Origin: Acidobacteriaceae bacterium
GTDB lineage: Bacteria; Acidobacteriota; Terriglobia; Terriglobales; Acidobacteriaceae
Reading direction: 5' to 3'
Assembly: GCA_025355505.1 (NCBI GenBank)
Contig: JANXZM010000026.1
Coordinates: 1 to 62,043 of the forward strand
DNA length: 62,043 nucleotides
The notes under the pieces were generated by a model that searched no databases, was not told the origin of the DNA, and worked only from the letters and a program-made list of their open reading frames with translations. Numbering within the stretch: the stretch's first letter is position 1; each line of letters begins with the position of its first letter. Below, one piece after another: positions 36,570 through 45,689 of this stretch. Position numbers and translations under genes: made by a program.

Positions 36570-36650
36570 CAGAGGACTCGAAGGCACACCAAGGTGGAAA
36601 TCCGCCCAGGGTTTTCTTCGTGTTACTTCGTGTCATTCGGTGGTGCCGGG
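36570..36650. repeat. Degenerate CACAGAGGAC / TTCGTGTTACTTCGTG repeat
   Basis: ACCACAGAGGACTCGAAGGCACACC and the partly complementary TTCGTGTTACTTCGTGTCATTCGGTGGT lie between lptFG and the M28 gene (divergent). A near-perfect relative is at 44124-44194. A promoter for the M28 gene may lie to the right of it. Confidence 0.4.
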
Positions 36651-36729
36651 TTTGCAATGCGGGCCGTGTTCGTAGAGAATGCCCATTCGCCAGGCGAAGC
36701 GAGCTGGTAGGGTTTCGGCCGGAGGATAA

Positions 36730-38184
36730 ATGAATCTGCGTCGTGCGGTTGCATTCTTGGTGTGGTGGGCGATTCCGGTGCTGGCGTGGTCGCAGCAGCC
36801 GTCGGAAATGAAACCGGTCACGAACCGGCTGGCAGCTTCCATTTACAACGGGCCGTCCATGGCTACTCTAGGCGAACTTACGGACAGCATAGGCGGGCGG
36901 CTGACCGCTTCTCCAACCTATGTTCGCTCCACGGAATGGGCGGCGGCAAAGTTTCGCAGCTATGGAATCGAGAATGTAAAGCTGGAGCCGTTCACAATTG
37001 CCGCAGGCTGGCAGCGCGGGACCTGCAGCGGTGCGATGCTGTCGCCTCTGTCGCGTCCGCTAAACGTTGCGTCGCTGGGGTGGGGGCCGTCTACGCCGGC
37101 GGGAGGAGTCCAAAGCACGATTGTGATCGTCTCAGATGTGTCGCCTGATGTTCTGAAATCTCGTGAAGCAGAACTGCGAGGCAGGATTGTATTCCTGGAA
37201 ACGAGCAAGATCTTTGCGGAAGGCTACGGCAAGGCGTTGCCGAAGCTGGAGTCAGCGTGGCTCGCATTTCAGAAGGCGGGCGTGCTGGCAGTGATCGCGC
37301 CCGACCGCGAAAAGAATAACGTTTTGAATGCGCACGGCGGTTTGTGGGGGACGAAGTTGCTTCCCCTGCCGGGGGCCGAGGTCGGGATGGAAGATGCGAA
37401 GCTCATTCAGCGAGAACTGGAGCACGGGCCCGTTACCATCCGATTGACGGTCGAGAACAAAACCTCGGGAGAGACGACTGTCAACAACGTGGTCGCCGAG
37501 ATTCGGGGCAGCGAGCGGCCTGACGAGTGGATACTGATTGGCGCCCACCTCGACTCGTGGGATTTCGGCACCGGCGCGCAGGACAACGGCACCGGTGCCG
37601 TCAGCGTCCTCGAAATCGGACGCGCCCTGATGGCGCTGGGGAAAGCGCCGCGCCGCAGCATTCGACTAGCGCTGTGGGGCGGGGAAGAGCAAGGGTTGCT
37701 TGGATCGTATGCCTACACGCAGACGCACAAGAGCCAGTTGGACAAGTGCGTCGCCGTTCTGAATACCGACAACGGAGCAGGCCATCCAAAGGGATGGAAA
37801 GTGGAAGGCCGCGAGGATTTGAAAAAGGCGATGCAACCCTGGAGCGACGGCCTGTTGAAAGACCTGAACGGCGGCGATCTTTCGACGGATACAACCTACG
37901 ATACCGACCATGGTCCGTTCCTGTTGCAGGGGATTCCGGCGCTGGATTTGTCAGTGGACATGACGAAATATATGGAGATCCATCACAAATCCAGCGACAC
38001 GTTCGACAAAGTCGATGGGCTGGACTTCAAGGCCGGGGAGGCGATTGTCGCAGTGACCGCCTACGCCCTCGCGCAAAGCGAAACCCCCATCGCTCCGCAC
38101 ATCGACCACGCGGCAGTGGGAGAAATCTTGAAGAAGGCGAAATTGGAGGAACTGTTGGAACATGTGGGGGTGTGGAAACCCTGA
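36730..38184 (+). CDS. M28-family zinc metallopeptidase (secreted, PA-domain containing)
   Basis: 484 residues with a signal peptide (1-~20) and SD GGAGG at 36721-36725. A protease-associated (PA) domain lies about 110-240. The M28 catalytic region has GAHLDSWDFGTGAQDNGTG (His and Asp ligands, Asp catalytic), WGGEEQGLLGSYAY (catalytic Glu pair), VLNTDNGAGHP and MEIHHKSSDTFD (final His). Such aminopeptidases or carboxypeptidases remove residues from peptides. Gene stands alone, convergent with glgB. Confidence 0.9.
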   Translation: MNLRRAVAFLVWWAIPVLAWSQQPSEMKPVTNRLAASIYNGPSMATLGELTDSIGGRLTASPTYVRSTEWAAAKFRSYGIENVKLEPFTIAAGWQRGTCSGAMLSPLSRPLNVASLGWGPSTPAGGVQSTIVIVSDVSPDVLKSREAELRGRIVFLETSKIFAEGYGKALPKLESAWLAFQKAGVLAVIAPDREKNNVLNAHGGLWGTKLLPLPGAEVGMEDAKLIQRELEHGPVTIRLTVENKTSGETTVNNVVAEIRGSERPDEWILIGAHLDSWDFGTGAQDNGTGAVSVLEIGRALMALGKAPRRSIRLALWGGEEQGLLGSYAYTQTHKSQLDKCVAVLNTDNGAGHPKGWKVEGREDLKKAMQPWSDGLLKDLNGGDLSTDTTYDTDHGPFLLQGIPALDLSVDMTKYMEIHHKSSDTFDKVDGLDFKAGEAIVAVTAYALAQSETPIAPHIDHAAVGEILKKAKLEELLEHVGVWKP

Positions 38185-38189
38185 CCCAC

Positions 38190-38264
38190 CCGTGGAGCGC
38201 CGGCCGTCCCCGTCCCGCTGGATGATAGATCGCGGCGGGGCCGGGCACGCCGCCCGTCGCTCCC
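38190..38264. repeat. Degenerate palindromic element GTGGAGCGCCGGCCGTC
   Basis: GTGGAGCGCCGGCCGTCCCC and GGGGCCGGGCACGCCGCCCG resemble the family at 40238 and 30946. It fills the gap between convergent M28 and glgB genes and may serve as their terminator. Confidence 0.4.
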
Positions 38265-40202
38265 CTACGCTTTCCTCAGAAACAGCGCGCCCAGCGGCGG
38301 CAATGTCAGTCGCAGCGAATACGGCCGTCCATGGGTTTTTTCCGGCAAAGCCTCTGCGCCTCCCATGTTGCCCGAGCCGCTGCCGCCATATTCGCGTCCG
38401 TCGCTGTTGAGCAGTTCTTTCCAGTAGCCGCCCGCCGGCACGCCAACCATGTATCCCACTCTGGGCACGGGCGTGAAATTGCACACCACCAGCACCGGGT
38501 TCTCGCCCTCCTTGCCTTTGCGCAGCAGCGAAACGATGCTGGCCGGCGCGTCGTTGCAGTCCACCCATTCAAAACCCTCGGGATCGTTATCGAACCAGTG
38601 CAGCGGAGATTCGCTGCGATAGGTCCGGTTGAGTTGCTGAACCCAGGTCATCAGACCACGATGCAGCGGTCCTTCCAGCAGGTTCCAGTCCAGGCTGCGA
38701 TCGTGCGACCACTCGCGATACTGGCCGAACTCGCACCCCATAAAAAGCAGCTTCTTGCCGGGCTGCGCGAACATGTAGGCCAGAAGCAGGCGCAGGTTGG
38801 CAAATTTTTGCCAGTCGTCGCCCGGCATTTTGTTGATCAGGGAACCTTTGCCGTGCACGACCTCGTCATGGCTCAGCGGCAGCACAAAATTTTCGTGAAA
38901 CGAATACAGCATGCGAAAGGTCAGCAGATTATGGTGATACTGGCGATGAATCGGGTCGTTGCTGAAATAGTCGAGTGTGTCGTGCATCCAGCCCATGTCC
39001 CACTTCATGCCGAACCCCAGTCCGCCTAGATGGGTGGGCCGCGAAACCATGGGATACGACGTGGACTCTTCGGCGAAGGTTTGAATGCCGGGGTGCTCTT
39101 TGTAGGCTTCGAGGTTGAAGTGGCGCAGGAAGTCGATGGCTTCCAGGTTCTCGCGCCCGCCGAACTTGTTGGCAATCCATTCGCCCGGCTGGCGCGAGTA
39201 GTCGAGGTAGAGCATGGAAGCGACGGCGTCAACCCGCAGGCCGTCGCAATGATATTTGTCCAGCCAGAACATGGCGCTCGACATCAGAAAGCTGCGCACT
39301 TCGGTGCGGCCGTAATTGAAGATCATCGTCTTCCAATCGGGATGGAAGCCCTGGCGTGAGTCGGAGTGCTCGAACAGGTGGGTCCCGTCGAAGAAAGCGA
39401 GGCCGTGGCCGTCGGAAGGGAAGTGCGACGGAACCCAATCCAGAATCACCGCGATGTTGTGCTGGTGCATGTAGTCCACCAGATACATGAAATCCTGCGG
39501 CGTGCCGTAACGCGACGTGGGACAGAAGTAGCCCGTGGTCTGATATCCCCAGGACCCGTAGAAGGGATGCTCCATGATAGGGAGCAGTTCGACGTGGGTG
39601 AATCCGAGCTTGTTCACGTAGTCGGCGAGGCGGGGCGCGATCTCGCGATAGGTGAGCGAACGGTTGTGCTCTTCGGGAACGCGCATCCACGAGCCGAGAT
39701 GAACCTCGTAGATCGACATGGGCGCGTGCAGCGAGTTCACGGCCCCGCGTTTTTCCAGAAAAGCGGAGTCGTTCCAGGTGTAGTCGAGATCCCAGACCAC
39801 GGAAGCCGTGCGCGGCGGCTTCTCCGTGAAAAGTCCTACCGGGTCGGCTTTTTCAATCGTGTGCCCATGTTGAGTGGAGTCGATATGGAACTTATACAAC
39901 GTGCCCTTATCGACGCCAGGGATAAAGCCTTCCCATATCCCCGACGATCCCCTGGCCTGAAGTGGGTGGGATTGCGAGTTCCACCCATTGAAGCTTCCAA
40001 TCACAGACACCCGGCGAGCGTTGGGAGCCCAGACGCCGAAGACGGTACCCTTGGTCCCCTTCGATTCCACAAGGTGTGCGCCCATCTTCTGGTAAATGCG
40101 ATAGTGGTTGCCTTCGTTGAATAAATAAAAATCTTCGGCAGTCAGCAGGGAAACGTCGTAGCGGACCGGAAATACTTCCTGAATGGGAGGTTTCGGCGTC
40201 AT
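38265..40202 (-). CDS. glgB: 1,4-alpha-glucan branching enzyme
   Basis: 645 residues. An N-terminal CBM48-like domain (about 20-120, GTVFGVWAPNARRVSVIG) comes before the GH13 barrel. Catalytic residues sit in GLRVDAVASMLYLDYSR (nucleophile Asp), FAEESTSYP (acid/base Glu) and LPLSHDEVVHGKGSL. Short C-terminal beta domain ends ALFLRKA. Introduces alpha-1,6 branches into glycogen. No glgA/glgC neighbours, so the gene is not in a glycogen operon. Confidence 0.95.
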   Translation of the reverse strand: MTPKPPIQEVFPVRYDVSLLTAEDFYLFNEGNHYRIYQKMGAHLVESKGTKGTVFGVWAPNARRVSVIGSFNGWNSQSHPLQARGSSGIWEGFIPGVDKGTLYKFHIDSTQHGHTIEKADPVGLFTEKPPRTASVVWDLDYTWNDSAFLEKRGAVNSLHAPMSIYEVHLGSWMRVPEEHNRSLTYREIAPRLADYVNKLGFTHVELLPIMEHPFYGSWGYQTTGYFCPTSRYGTPQDFMYLVDYMHQHNIAVILDWVPSHFPSDGHGLAFFDGTHLFEHSDSRQGFHPDWKTMIFNYGRTEVRSFLMSSAMFWLDKYHCDGLRVDAVASMLYLDYSRQPGEWIANKFGGRENLEAIDFLRHFNLEAYKEHPGIQTFAEESTSYPMVSRPTHLGGLGFGMKWDMGWMHDTLDYFSNDPIHRQYHHNLLTFRMLYSFHENFVLPLSHDEVVHGKGSLINKMPGDDWQKFANLRLLLAYMFAQPGKKLLFMGCEFGQYREWSHDRSLDWNLLEGPLHRGLMTWVQQLNRTYRSESPLHWFDNDPEGFEWVDCNDAPASIVSLLRKGKEGENPVLVVCNFTPVPRVGYMVGVPAGGYWKELLNSDGREYGGSGSGNMGGAEALPEKTHGRPYSLRLTLPPLGALFLRKA

Positions 40203-40237
40203 GGTTTCGCTTCGTGTCTAGTGTAGTCGAATCCCAA

Positions 40238-40292
40238 GTGGAGAGACGGGCGTCTTGCCCATCCAGCCGGGCGGGGACGCCCTGCCCTCCGC
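40238..40292. repeat. 55-bp palindromic element (intergenic copy)
   Basis: GTGGAGAGACGGGCGTCTTG... ends in a CCGGGCGGGGACGCCC segment that folds back on the first half. It matches 30946-31000 (reverse strand) along its length and matches 12298-12325 in its first half. It lies between divergent or head-to-tail genes glgB and glmU. Confidence 0.75.
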
Positions 40293-41740
40293 TAGCGCCG
40301 CTTTTCTTTCTGCGCTTCGCGCTTCTCCCGCACCCAGCCCTCTTTCACGCTTTGTCGGGCACGCCCAAGTGCCAGCGCACCCGCCGGCACATCTTCGGTG
40401 ATGCAGCTGGCGGCCGCGACGTAGGCGCCTCGTCCAATCTTTACCGGCGCCACCAGCGTCGCGTCGCTGCCGATGAACACGCCATCTTCGATGACCGTCT
40501 TGTGCTTGTTCACCCCGTCGTAATTGCAGGTGATGGTACCCGCGCCGATGTTGACCCCTGCTCCGATTTCCGCGTCGCCCAGATAGCTGAGGTGATTCGC
40601 TTTCGAACCCTTGCCCAGCTTCATTTTCTTCGTCTCGACGAAGTTTCCCACGTGCGCGCCTTCGCCCACATCACTGCCAGGGCGCAGATGAGCGTAGGGC
40701 CCAAGCACAGCTCCCGCGCCAACCCGCGAGTCTTCCATGATCGTCCCCGGCTTCACCGTGACACCATCGCCAATCTCTGAATTCACGATCACGCTGTAGG
40801 AACGGATGCGGCAATCCGCGCCAACCTTTGTTTTGCCCAGCAACTGCACGAAGGGTTCAATCACAGTGTCCGCGCCAACTTCCACGTCGCTGTCAATTAC
40901 GCAGGTATGCGGATAAAAAATCGTAACGCCTTCCTCCAGCAGTTCGCGGCACTTCGCCAGCCGCAGCTGCGCATCCAGCATCATCATCTCCGCTCGCGTG
41001 TTGCTGCCCAGCACTTCGCTTGCATCCGAGGTCTTGATCGCCACCACTTTCTTCCGCCCACGGTGAAACACTCCCGCCATATCCGTGAGGTAGTACTCGC
41101 CGTGCTCGTTCGCGGTGGAAAGACGGTCGATATGCTCGTACAAGTCGGCCCTCGCAAACGCATAGAAGCCAGAGTTGATTTCGTGGATTTTCTTCTGCTG
41201 CGGGCTCGCGGTCTTTTCTTCGACAATCGCCCTCACCCCAACCCCTCTGCCTTTGCGGATCACTCGCCCATATCCATAAGGATGGTCCAGATCGGCGCTG
41301 AGCAGGGTCATGGCCGCTTTCTGTGCGCTGTGGAATTCGCTCAGCTTTTTTATCGTTTCGGCTGTAATCAGCGGGGCGTCCCCGGAAAGCACAATCACCT
41401 TGTCATAGCCCGACAGCGCTTCGCGCGCCACCATAAGGGCGTGTCCGGTGCCGCGCTGTTCGGCCTGCACCACGAAGTTCACGCCGGTCGCGGCCACCGT
41501 CCCCCGCACGTGCTCCGCCTCATGCCCAATGATCACGAAGATGTCGCACGCGGGCACCACTTTCTGCGCCGTCGCTATCACATGCGCCAAAATCGGCTTG
41601 CCGCCGATTTCATGCAGTACCTTCGGATGTTTCGATTTGAGCCGCGTGCCCTTGCCCGCCGCCATGATCGCTATCGCGATCCGCGCCCGCCGCGGAGTTG
41701 ATGAAGAAGTTTTCGACTTGCTCTTAGGCATTTTTGCCAT
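40292..41740 (-). CDS. glmU: Bifunctional GlmU: GlcN-1-P acetyltransferase / GlcNAc-1-P uridyltransferase
   Basis: About 482 residues from ATG 41740 (MAKMPKSKSKTSSS). The uridyltransferase half has AIMAAGKGTRLKSKHPKVLHEIGGKP, EQRGTGHALMVAREAL and VLSGDAPLI. The left-handed beta-helix acetyltransferase half has many hexapeptide repeats and KANHLSYLGDAEIGAGVNIGAGTITCNYDG. It makes UDP-GlcNAc. The N-terminal 19 residues before the nucleotide domain form an extra basic tail. ATG 41731 is an alternative start. The stop abuts the repeat element at 40292. Confidence 0.96.
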   Translation of the reverse strand: MAKMPKSKSKTSSSTPRRARIAIAIMAAGKGTRLKSKHPKVLHEIGGKPILAHVIATAQKVVPACDIFVIIGHEAEHVRGTVAATGVNFVVQAEQRGTGHALMVAREALSGYDKVIVLSGDAPLITAETIKKLSEFHSAQKAAMTLLSADLDHPYGYGRVIRKGRGVGVRAIVEEKTASPQQKKIHEINSGFYAFARADLYEHIDRLSTANEHGEYYLTDMAGVFHRGRKKVVAIKTSDASEVLGSNTRAEMMMLDAQLRLAKCRELLEEGVTIFYPHTCVIDSDVEVGADTVIEPFVQLLGKTKVGADCRIRSYSVIVNSEIGDGVTVKPGTIMEDSRVGAGAVLGPYAHLRPGSDVGEGAHVGNFVETKKMKLGKGSKANHLSYLGDAEIGAGVNIGAGTITCNYDGVNKHKTVIEDGVFIGSDATLVAPVKIGRGAYVAAASCITEDVPAGALALGRARQSVKEGWVREKREAQKEKRR

Positions 41741-41844
41741 GCTCTGCCAATATAACCCATCGTAGATACACGCCTTGCCGCCTCTCACACTGCGGACTTC
41801 TCATCGCCCAGCCCCTATAGGGGCATCTGATCTACCAGGCGTTA

Positions 41845-41864
41845 GGTATCGCTAAAGCGATACC
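41845..41864. repeat. Perfect hairpin GGTATCGCT-AA-AGCGATACC
   Basis: Perfect 9-bp arms with a 2-base loop, relative of 21915-21937. Located between yvcK and glmU; a CCCCTATAGGGG palindrome lies 35 bp upstream. Confidence 0.6.
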
Positions 41865-41883
41865 TTGATACCAACCGAAGTCC

Positions 41884-42942
41884 TCAACTACGAATCGTCC
41901 GCCGATCTGGCGCTTGCGCCATCAGCGCCATCATGTCGTGTGCGACGCGGTCGGTAGCGTGCCGGGCCACCTCGCCCTCTTCCAGATAATCTCCCAGAAC
42001 CGGGATCACTCCCAGTCCTTCGATTGCCTCCAGATCGATCACAATCTGCGAGGCTCCCTCCAGCGCGTACTTGGCCTGCATCTCTGGTGAGGCCGACTTA
42101 CCATTGAGCAGGGCGTAGTCGAACAGTTGGACGCCAGCGTGGTCGTTAAGTGCCCGGATGTGTTCCGACGCCGATAAACTAAGACTTTCATTGACCTGCG
42201 TCATCAGATTGCAAACAAACATCTTGATGGCATGTGATTCAGCAATCGCTTCGGGGATCCCACGCACCAGTAAATTCGGAATCAGGCTGGTGAAAAGCGA
42301 ACCGGGGCCGATTGTAATCAGGTCGGCGGTGGCGATGGCCTCCAGCGTCTGGGAAAGCGGCTCAACGTCGGCAGGCACCAGGACGAGCTCTCGAATCTTG
42401 CCCTTGCTCGCCGTGATCTTAGTCTCGCCTCGCACCCGTGTCCCGTCTTCCAGTAACGCTTCCAGTTCCACGCTCGACATGGTTGCGGGATAGATATGCC
42501 CGCGGGTGAGCAGAATTTCACAAGAAAGCCGCACCGCCTCCGCAAAATCTCCCGTGATCGATGTCAGCGCCGCCAGAAAAAGATTTCCGAAGCTGTGGCC
42601 TTCCAGTCCGGATCCCTTCTGAAAACGGTGTTGGAACAGTTTCGAAAGCAAGGCTTCGTCTTCGGAAAGGGCAACGATGCAATTGCGTACATCGCCCGGC
42701 GGAAGCATATTGAACTCTTTGCGCAGACGGCCGCTCGATCCGCCATCGTCGCTCACCGTGACCACGCCAATTAGTTCGCGGATGGTTGGCTGACCGGCGG
42801 TGGCCAGCGCCGGCGTCATGACGTAACCCTTCAGCCCCTTCAGCAGCGTGGAGAGGCCCGTGCCACCGCCGATTGCGACCACCCGCAGTTCGGGGCCGGC
42901 CTTGCCGGTTTCACATGAGTTCGTGCGCAACGGGGGGACCAT
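41884..42942 (-). CDS. yvcK: YvcK/CofD-like gluconeogenesis factor
   Basis: 352 residues, typical length. The Rossmann-like opening VVAIGGGTGLSTLLKGLKGY is diagnostic, followed by VTVSDDGGSSGRLRKEF, PPGDVRNCIVALSEDEAL, ADLITIGPGSLFTSLIPNLLV and KMFVCNLMTQVNES. YvcK proteins bind UDP-sugars and link central metabolism to cell-wall synthesis. The gene is 144 bp upstream of glmU on the same strand, and both handle UDP-GlcNAc metabolism. Confidence 0.92.
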   Translation of the reverse strand: MVPPLRTNSCETGKAGPELRVVAIGGGTGLSTLLKGLKGYVMTPALATAGQPTIRELIGVVTVSDDGGSSGRLRKEFNMLPPGDVRNCIVALSEDEALLSKLFQHRFQKGSGLEGHSFGNLFLAALTSITGDFAEAVRLSCEILLTRGHIYPATMSSVELEALLEDGTRVRGETKITASKGKIRELVLVPADVEPLSQTLEAIATADLITIGPGSLFTSLIPNLLVRGIPEAIAESHAIKMFVCNLMTQVNESLSLSASEHIRALNDHAGVQLFDYALLNGKSASPEMQAKYALEGASQIVIDLEAIEGLGVIPVLGDYLEEGEVARHATDRVAHDMMALMAQAPDRRTIRS

Positions 42943-42959
42943 ACCGCCTAAAATGGCAG

Positions 42960-43523
42960 CTAGTACGCGCTCGCTTCTTCTTGCGGTTCAGATTCTCCCG
43001 CCACCGGATCCGGATATAACAGTTCCGTAAACCGCGGATCTTCCACCAGATTCTGGAAGTCGGTATCGTTCCGTGCCTGGAAGCGCAGCGAGGGTTTTAC
43101 CTGAATCGCCTCGTCGAGCGTCTTCAGCGATTCTTCGATGTGACCGGTCAGGCACTGCAACGCGGCTATCCCGTATAGAACGTATTCCGCCTTCGGATTC
43201 TGCTTCAAGAGCTTGTCGAGGTGCTCGCGCGCCGTCACGTAGTCGCCCGCGTTAATCAGCGACACCGCGTAGTCATAATGCTCTTCCGTTGATTTGAACT
43301 GCAACGCGGCCGTTTCGATGTGCTTATCGCAGGTCAGGATATGCACCTGCGCCCGGTCAACCACCGACTTATTGGGCCCGCTCAGTGCTTTCTGCAGGTG
43401 CCCTTTCGCCTTCTCGAACTTGTGGTCCTGCAACGCCCGCAGCCCGGACTCGTAGTGCTGCACCGCCTGTGTGTGTCGTGGATCTTCAACTACTTTTTGC
43501 TTGGGAGCTACCTTCAATGCCAT
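42960..43523 (-). CDS. TPR protein
   Basis: 187 residues from ATG 43523 (MALKVAPKQKVVEDPRHTQ). Tetratricopeptide-like units are visible (QHYESGLRALQDHKFEKAKGHLQKAL, YDYAVSLINAGDYVTAREHLDKLL, VLYGIAALQCLTGHIEESLKTLDE). It ends in an acidic tail. No signal peptide. Seventeen bp upstream of yvcK and likely transcribed with it; possibly a scaffold, function unknown. Confidence 0.78.
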   Translation of the reverse strand: MALKVAPKQKVVEDPRHTQAVQHYESGLRALQDHKFEKAKGHLQKALSGPNKSVVDRAQVHILTCDKHIETAALQFKSTEEHYDYAVSLINAGDYVTAREHLDKLLKQNPKAEYVLYGIAALQCLTGHIEESLKTLDEAIQVKPSLRFQARNDTDFQNLVEDPRFTELLYPDPVAGESEPQEEASAY

Positions 43524-43576
43524 CAAACCGCCTTCAGTTCAGAATTGAAATCGAAAAACTTGCCATCAAGCCCGCT

Positions 43577-44035
43577 CTAATTGATGCTGGCCGCTGTGTT
43601 CAGATCGATCTGCCGCCATTCGCCCTTGATGATTCCCGCGCGAATCTGCCGCGCCGTCTTGCCCTGCTTGTTCATGGTGTAAGCGTAATAAACCTCTTGC
43701 ATGCAGGTTCCGCACTGCGCTCCGTGCGTGCCCGAAAAGCAACTGTGCAGACTCTTGTGTCCCATGCTGCGGTCGCAGTGGCAGTAGCAAGGCTGCTGGT
43801 AGATCACCTTCGGAATCTTCGCCGCCAGTTCGTAAGCATGCGTCTGATATGGCATTTGTGCGTTGTCGCCCCAAAGCTCATCTTTGGTCAGAATCGGCGG
43901 AAGCTTGCTACTCGCGGCCGGAGGTGCCGCATTGAAATGCGGAACTCCCTGATCGTCTTCGGATTGAAGCCATGGCGCCGACATGATCGTGACCATCAAA
44001 AACAGCACCGCCGACGCGATAACCCGTGTACGCAT
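43577..44035 (-). CDS. PCYCGC-motif secreted protein
   Basis: 152 residues from ATG 44035, with a signal peptide (MRTRVIASAVLFLMVTIMS). The defining segment QQPCYCHCDRSMGHKSLHSCF followed by CGTCMQEVYYAYTMNKQGKTARQIR matches the PCYCGC/CYCXC family, in which some members use selenocysteine. Six cysteines in a short span suggest metal or redox binding outside the cytoplasm. Function has not been established. It precedes the TPR gene on the same strand (54 bp gap). Confidence 0.8.
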   Translation of the reverse strand: MRTRVIASAVLFLMVTIMSAPWLQSEDDQGVPHFNAAPPAASSKLPPILTKDELWGDNAQMPYQTHAYELAAKIPKVIYQQPCYCHCDRSMGHKSLHSCFSGTHGAQCGTCMQEVYYAYTMNKQGKTARQIRAGIIKGEWRQIDLNTAASIN

Positions 44036-44123
44036 GCCTCTTAACCTCAACTGTCTATTTTACCTCATGGCGCGGGGTTGGCGAGTACCGGCTGGGTTCC
44101 AGGTTGTCCGAAATTCATTAACC

Positions 44124-44194
44124 ACCAAGGACACAAAGCACTACGAAGCTCCAGGTGCGTGAGGGTCTCCTTCGTGTTCCTTTGTGTCCTTGGT
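44124..44194. repeat. Large hairpin ACCAAGGACACAAAG / CTTTGTGTCCTTGGT
   Basis: Perfect 15-bp arms (44124-44138 and 44180-44194) with further pairing inside (ACTACGAAG with CTTCGTGTT). It lies after the dipeptidase gene in its transcription direction and could end it, while the arm words match a dispersed family (also seen at 36570). Confidence 0.7.
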
Positions 44195-44206
44195 GCTTGA
44201 CTTGCT

Positions 44207-45577
44207 TTACCCCAGCTTCTCAAAGAACAAACAGATCGTTTCAATCCCGCGATGGAAATTCGGGATGTGAAACTTCTCGTTCGGAGCATGCAGGTTGTCA
44301 TCGGGAAGCCCAAAACCCATCATGACCGATGGAATCTTCAGCACGTCCTGGAAATCGGTCACAATCGGGATCGATCCGCCGGAGCGAATAAACACGGTCT
44401 CTTTCTTGAACGTGTCATGCAGCGCCTTGGTAGCCGCTTCGATGAACCGATTGTCGGTGCCGACCACGGAGGCCTTCCCTTTGCTCCAAACCTTGATCTT
44501 GGTGTCGATCCCCTTGGGCGTGTGTTTCTTGACGAACGCCGTGTACCGCTTCAGGATGTCGTTCGGATCCTGGTTCGGCACCATCCGCATGGAAACTTTT
44601 GCCGATGCCTTCGCCGGAATTACCGTCTTCGCCCCCGGAGCCACGAACCCACCCGGCATCCCGTGCACTTCGAGCGTCGGACGCGCCCACGTCCGGTACA
44701 GCACCGAATATCCCGGCTCGCCGGTCAGTACCTTGGAGCCAACTTCGGTTTTGCGATAATGCTCTTCGTTAAACGGCAGCCGCTTCCATGCCTTCAGCTC
44801 ATCTTTGCTGGGCGCTTTGACATTCTTATAAAAACCCGGGATTAGCACCTTCCCCTTCGAGTCTTTCAGCTTGCTGATAATCTCAATCAGCGCAAAGAAC
44901 GGATTCGGCGCCGCGCCGCCGTACATGCCGGAGTGCAGATCGGTTTTCGCCCCGAACGCTTCAATCTCCGTGTACACCAGGCCGCGCAGGCCCACGCACA
45001 AAGTGGGAAGGTTCGGCGCGAACAGTTCCGTATCGCAGACCAGCGCGAAATCCGCCTTTAACTTCGCTTTCTCTTTGCGGACGTACGCCGCAATCGATTC
45101 GCCCCCCACTTCTTCTTCGCCTTCAAAAATAATCTTGACGTTGATCGGCAGCTTGCCCCCATGGGCCTGCATCAGGCACTCCAGCGCCTTCACTTCCATC
45201 CAGAGTTGCCCTTTGTCGTCCACCGCCCCGCGCGCATAAATATTGTTATTACGCTCGGTCGGTTCAAACGGCGGCGTCTTCCATTCGTCCAAAGGATCGG
45301 GCGGCTGCACGTCATAATGTGCATACATCAAAACCGTCGGCTTGCCCTCCGCATGCACCCAGTCGGCGTAAAGCAGGGGATGTCCCTTGGTCGGGATGAT
45401 CTCGACATTGTCCATCCCAATCCGGCGCAGCTCTGCGGCCACAAATTCTGCCGCCTTCTGCACGTCCCCTTTATGTTCCTCGAGGGTGCTGATGCTGGGG
45501 ATGCGGAGAAGGGTCTTCAGCTCGTCAAGAAAACGCGGCTGATTATTGCGGGCAAAATCCACTGCCGGGGATGCCAT
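44207..45577 (-). CDS. M20-family dipeptidase
   Basis: 456 residues from ATG 45577 (MASPAVDFARNNQPRFLDEL). Metal ligands and catalytic residues sit in MYAHYDVQPPD (His, Asp), GAVDDKGQLW, FEGEEEVGGES (catalytic Glu and ligand) and VCDTELFAPN. The lid domain shows DLHSGMYGG. Closest to cytosolic nonspecific dipeptidases (CNDP/PepV-like). Upstream codons before 45577 overlap a region without coding character. Stands alone with a hairpin after the stop. Confidence 0.9.
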   Translation of the reverse strand: MASPAVDFARNNQPRFLDELKTLLRIPSISTLEEHKGDVQKAAEFVAAELRRIGMDNVEIIPTKGHPLLYADWVHAEGKPTVLMYAHYDVQPPDPLDEWKTPPFEPTERNNNIYARGAVDDKGQLWMEVKALECLMQAHGGKLPINVKIIFEGEEEVGGESIAAYVRKEKAKLKADFALVCDTELFAPNLPTLCVGLRGLVYTEIEAFGAKTDLHSGMYGGAAPNPFFALIEIISKLKDSKGKVLIPGFYKNVKAPSKDELKAWKRLPFNEEHYRKTEVGSKVLTGEPGYSVLYRTWARPTLEVHGMPGGFVAPGAKTVIPAKASAKVSMRMVPNQDPNDILKRYTAFVKKHTPKGIDTKIKVWSKGKASVVGTDNRFIEAATKALHDTFKKETVFIRSGGSIPIVTDFQDVLKIPSVMMGFGLPDDNLHAPNEKFHIPNFHRGIETICLFFEKLG

Positions 45578-45689
45578 AGTCTGTTGCCTTTCTGGCGCGC
45601 AGAGCGCACTTACTAAAATGATCGCCGAAAACCGTTCAGTATACCTGATTCTTGGTAGGTGTCCTGTGACGGAGGGCAGGCGCCTGCAC